From contig CAYRZF010000032.1 of assembly GCA_964428805.1 (NCBI GenBank), forward strand, positions 1-22,423: 22,423 nucleotides of DNA, given 5' to 3'. Under the pieces are notes generated by a model. The model was not told the DNA's origin, searched no databases, and saw only the letters and a program-made list of their open reading frames with translations. The position numbers and the translations under genes were made by a program. Of the stretch, positions 21,801 through 22,423 are shown piece after piece. The stretch is from CAYRZF01 sp964428805. GTDB taxonomy: Bacteria > Methylomirabilota > Methylomirabilia > Rokubacteriales > CSP1-6. Position 1 is the stretch's first letter; the number at the start of each line of letters is the position of its first letter.

Positions 21801-21830
21801 TTGCCTCGGCAATTCTCGCTGTGGTATGGT
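21801..21830 (+). promoter_or_regulatory. Candidate dnaA promoter
   Basis: TTGCCT (21801-21806), an 18-bp spacer and TATGGT (21825-21830) preceded by TG in the extended -10 position (TGGTATGGT). It would give a leader of about 230 nt before dnaA, passing through the DnaA boxes, which suits DnaA autoregulation. Each hexamer matches 4 of 6. Confidence 0.4.
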
Positions 21831-22000
21831 AGCCTCCGTTCTCCGGCCCCGCGACTGCCCGAGCAGGTCTTCGCCTGTCCCTGGGCCGCCCGCGCTAGGC
21901 GTTCTTCTCGTTCCGTTGCAACCGGAGCCGACGAGGGTCCGTATTTCGATGGGTCGTCGCCCCGCCGCCGAGTCTCCCTCTGTCCCCCCAGGCCCCAGAC

Positions 22001-22020
22001 TTATCCACACGTGTGAATAA
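22001..22020. promoter_or_regulatory. Inverted pair of DnaA boxes
   Basis: TTATCCACA (22001-22009), the perfect consensus, is followed after CG by TGTGAATAA (22012-22020), the reverse complement of TTATTCACA, which also fits TTATNCACA. The head-to-head pair with a 2-bp gap lies 46 bp before the dnaA start. It is likely both an origin element and a dnaA operator. Confidence 0.9.
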
Positions 22021-22023
22021 GTC

Positions 22024-22032
22024 TGTGTGTAA
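22024..22032 (-). promoter_or_regulatory. Weak DnaA box
   Basis: TGTGTGTAA is the reverse complement of TTACACACA, one mismatch from TTATNCACA. It sits 3 bp after the inverted pair, in the same orientation as its second member, so it may be a low-affinity site for DnaA-ATP. Confidence 0.5.
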
Positions 22033-22065
22033 CTACTCTGCACTCTTGTGGTAGAGGGGACTTAA

Positions 22066-22423
22066 ATGCTTGAGAGTCTCTGGGTCCGGCTCCTGTCCGT
22101 GCTTGAGACGAAAATCCCCGCTGCTGCCCTTGATACCTGGGTGCGTCCCAGCCGCCTGCTGGCGGTGGAGGGAGATTGGGTCCGAATCGGTGCCCCCAAC
22201 AAGTTCGCGCGGGACTGGTTGGCGGAGCACCACCTGAGGACCATTACCGCGGCGGCCCAGGAATGCCTGGGGGGAAATCCCCAGGTCTCCATCACCGTCG
22301 AGGATTTGGCGACTCCCCCGCCGTCCAGTGAGCCGCCGGCCCTCCGACCACCCCGTTCGGTGATCACCGGCCTCAACCCGCGGTACACGTTCCAAACGTT
22401 CGTCGTCGGCTCCTCCAACCAGT
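22066..22423 (+). CDS. dnaA: Chromosomal replication initiator DnaA (3' truncated)
   Basis: The gene runs off the right edge with 119 codons visible. It starts at ATG 22066 with GAGGGG upstream. Residues about 1-80 are domain I (LWVRLLSVLETKIP, ALDTWVRPSRLLAVEGD, then IGAPNKFARDWLAEH), which contacts DnaB helicase and other partners. A short Pro-rich domain II (about 83-100) follows. The start of the AAA+ domain III is unmistakable in LNPRYTFQTFVVGSSNQ (103-119). The Walker motifs and DNA-binding domain IV lie outside the window. It is transcribed away from rpmH across the DnaA-box cluster. Confidence 0.97.
   Translation, partial: MLESLWVRLLSVLETKIPAAALDTWVRPSRLLAVEGDWVRIGAPNKFARDWLAEHHLRTITAAAQECLGGNPQVSITVEDLATPPPSSEPPALRPPRSVITGLNPRYTFQTFVVGSSNQ

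Larger units (their letters stand above)
21610..22065. other. Probable replication origin (oriC) between rpmH and dnaA
   Basis: A 456-bp gene-free spacer between the divergent rpmH and dnaA genes. It contains the rpmH promoter, a candidate dnaA promoter and, at its right end, a cluster of DnaA boxes. The rpmH-dnaA gap is a classic oriC location, and parAB with parS lies 4 kb away. I see no long AT-rich unwinding element; the most AT-rich parts are about 21630-21670 and 22001-22066. The middle (about 21840-22000) is GC-rich with nothing else recognisable, and no small gene in it looks real. Confidence 0.75.

Noticed and set aside
21720..22043. Small open frames in the rpmH-dnaA spacer on both strands
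   Set aside because: No ribosome sites or family motifs; the region holds promoters and DnaA boxes and is best read as non-coding origin DNA.
22033..22418. Two minus-strand frames over dnaA
   Set aside because: The + strand reads as an unmistakable DnaA domain I and the start of domain III.

Overview
The window is a chromosomal origin region of a high-GC, Gram-negative-type bacterium. No taxon can be fixed from the sequence alone. Tandem DUF507 genes, an AtpF with an extra N-terminal hydrophobic leader, a YidC with a large periplasmic domain and abundant two-component genes fit lineages such as Deltaproteobacteria sensu lato, NC10/Methylomirabilota or Rokubacteria (inference). There is no sign of phage, insertion sequences, CRISPR, tRNA or rRNA.

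Right end (about 16170-22423): the replication and partition block. A truncated dnaA runs rightward from 22066. A spacer of about 456 bp (21610-22065) carries an inverted pair of DnaA boxes and is the probable oriC. Leftward from it run rpmH, rnpA, yidD, yidC, jag, rsmG, parA, parB and mnmA, nearly all overlapping or tightly packed. Two parS-type sites lie just upstream of parA, which probably starts at a TTG. mnmE and mnmG, which often sit between jag and rsmG, are absent here, while mnmA is attached after parB.

Middle (9459-15013): an atpFHAGDC cluster encoding the b, delta, alpha, gamma, beta and epsilon subunits, with its own candidate promoter after mnmA. The a and c subunit genes are not present, so the F0 genes are split. 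Two strong hairpins fill the atpA-atpG gap.

Left-middle (5822-9306): a leftward, fully overlapping four-gene signalling cassette. It encodes a stand-alone receiver, a coiled-coil HD-GYP (cyclic-di-GMP hydrolase type) protein, a CPBP-fold membrane protein lacking its usual catalytic residues, and a membrane GAF histidine kinase. This is the most unusual gene set in the window.

Left (2818-5802): a leftward operon behind a good sigma70-like promoter: two DUF507 proteins, the flavin prenyltransferase UbiX, a family-2 polyprenyl-phosphate-type glycosyltransferase and a Gfo/Idh/MocA oxidoreductase. At the far left (1-2786), a rightward overlapping trio encodes a hybrid histidine kinase (5' truncated), a single-domain receiver and a receiver-class III adenylate cyclase fusion. 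It converges on the oxidoreductase gene. Two second-messenger modules (cAMP and cyclic-di-GMP) therefore lie within 10 kb, close to the origin.
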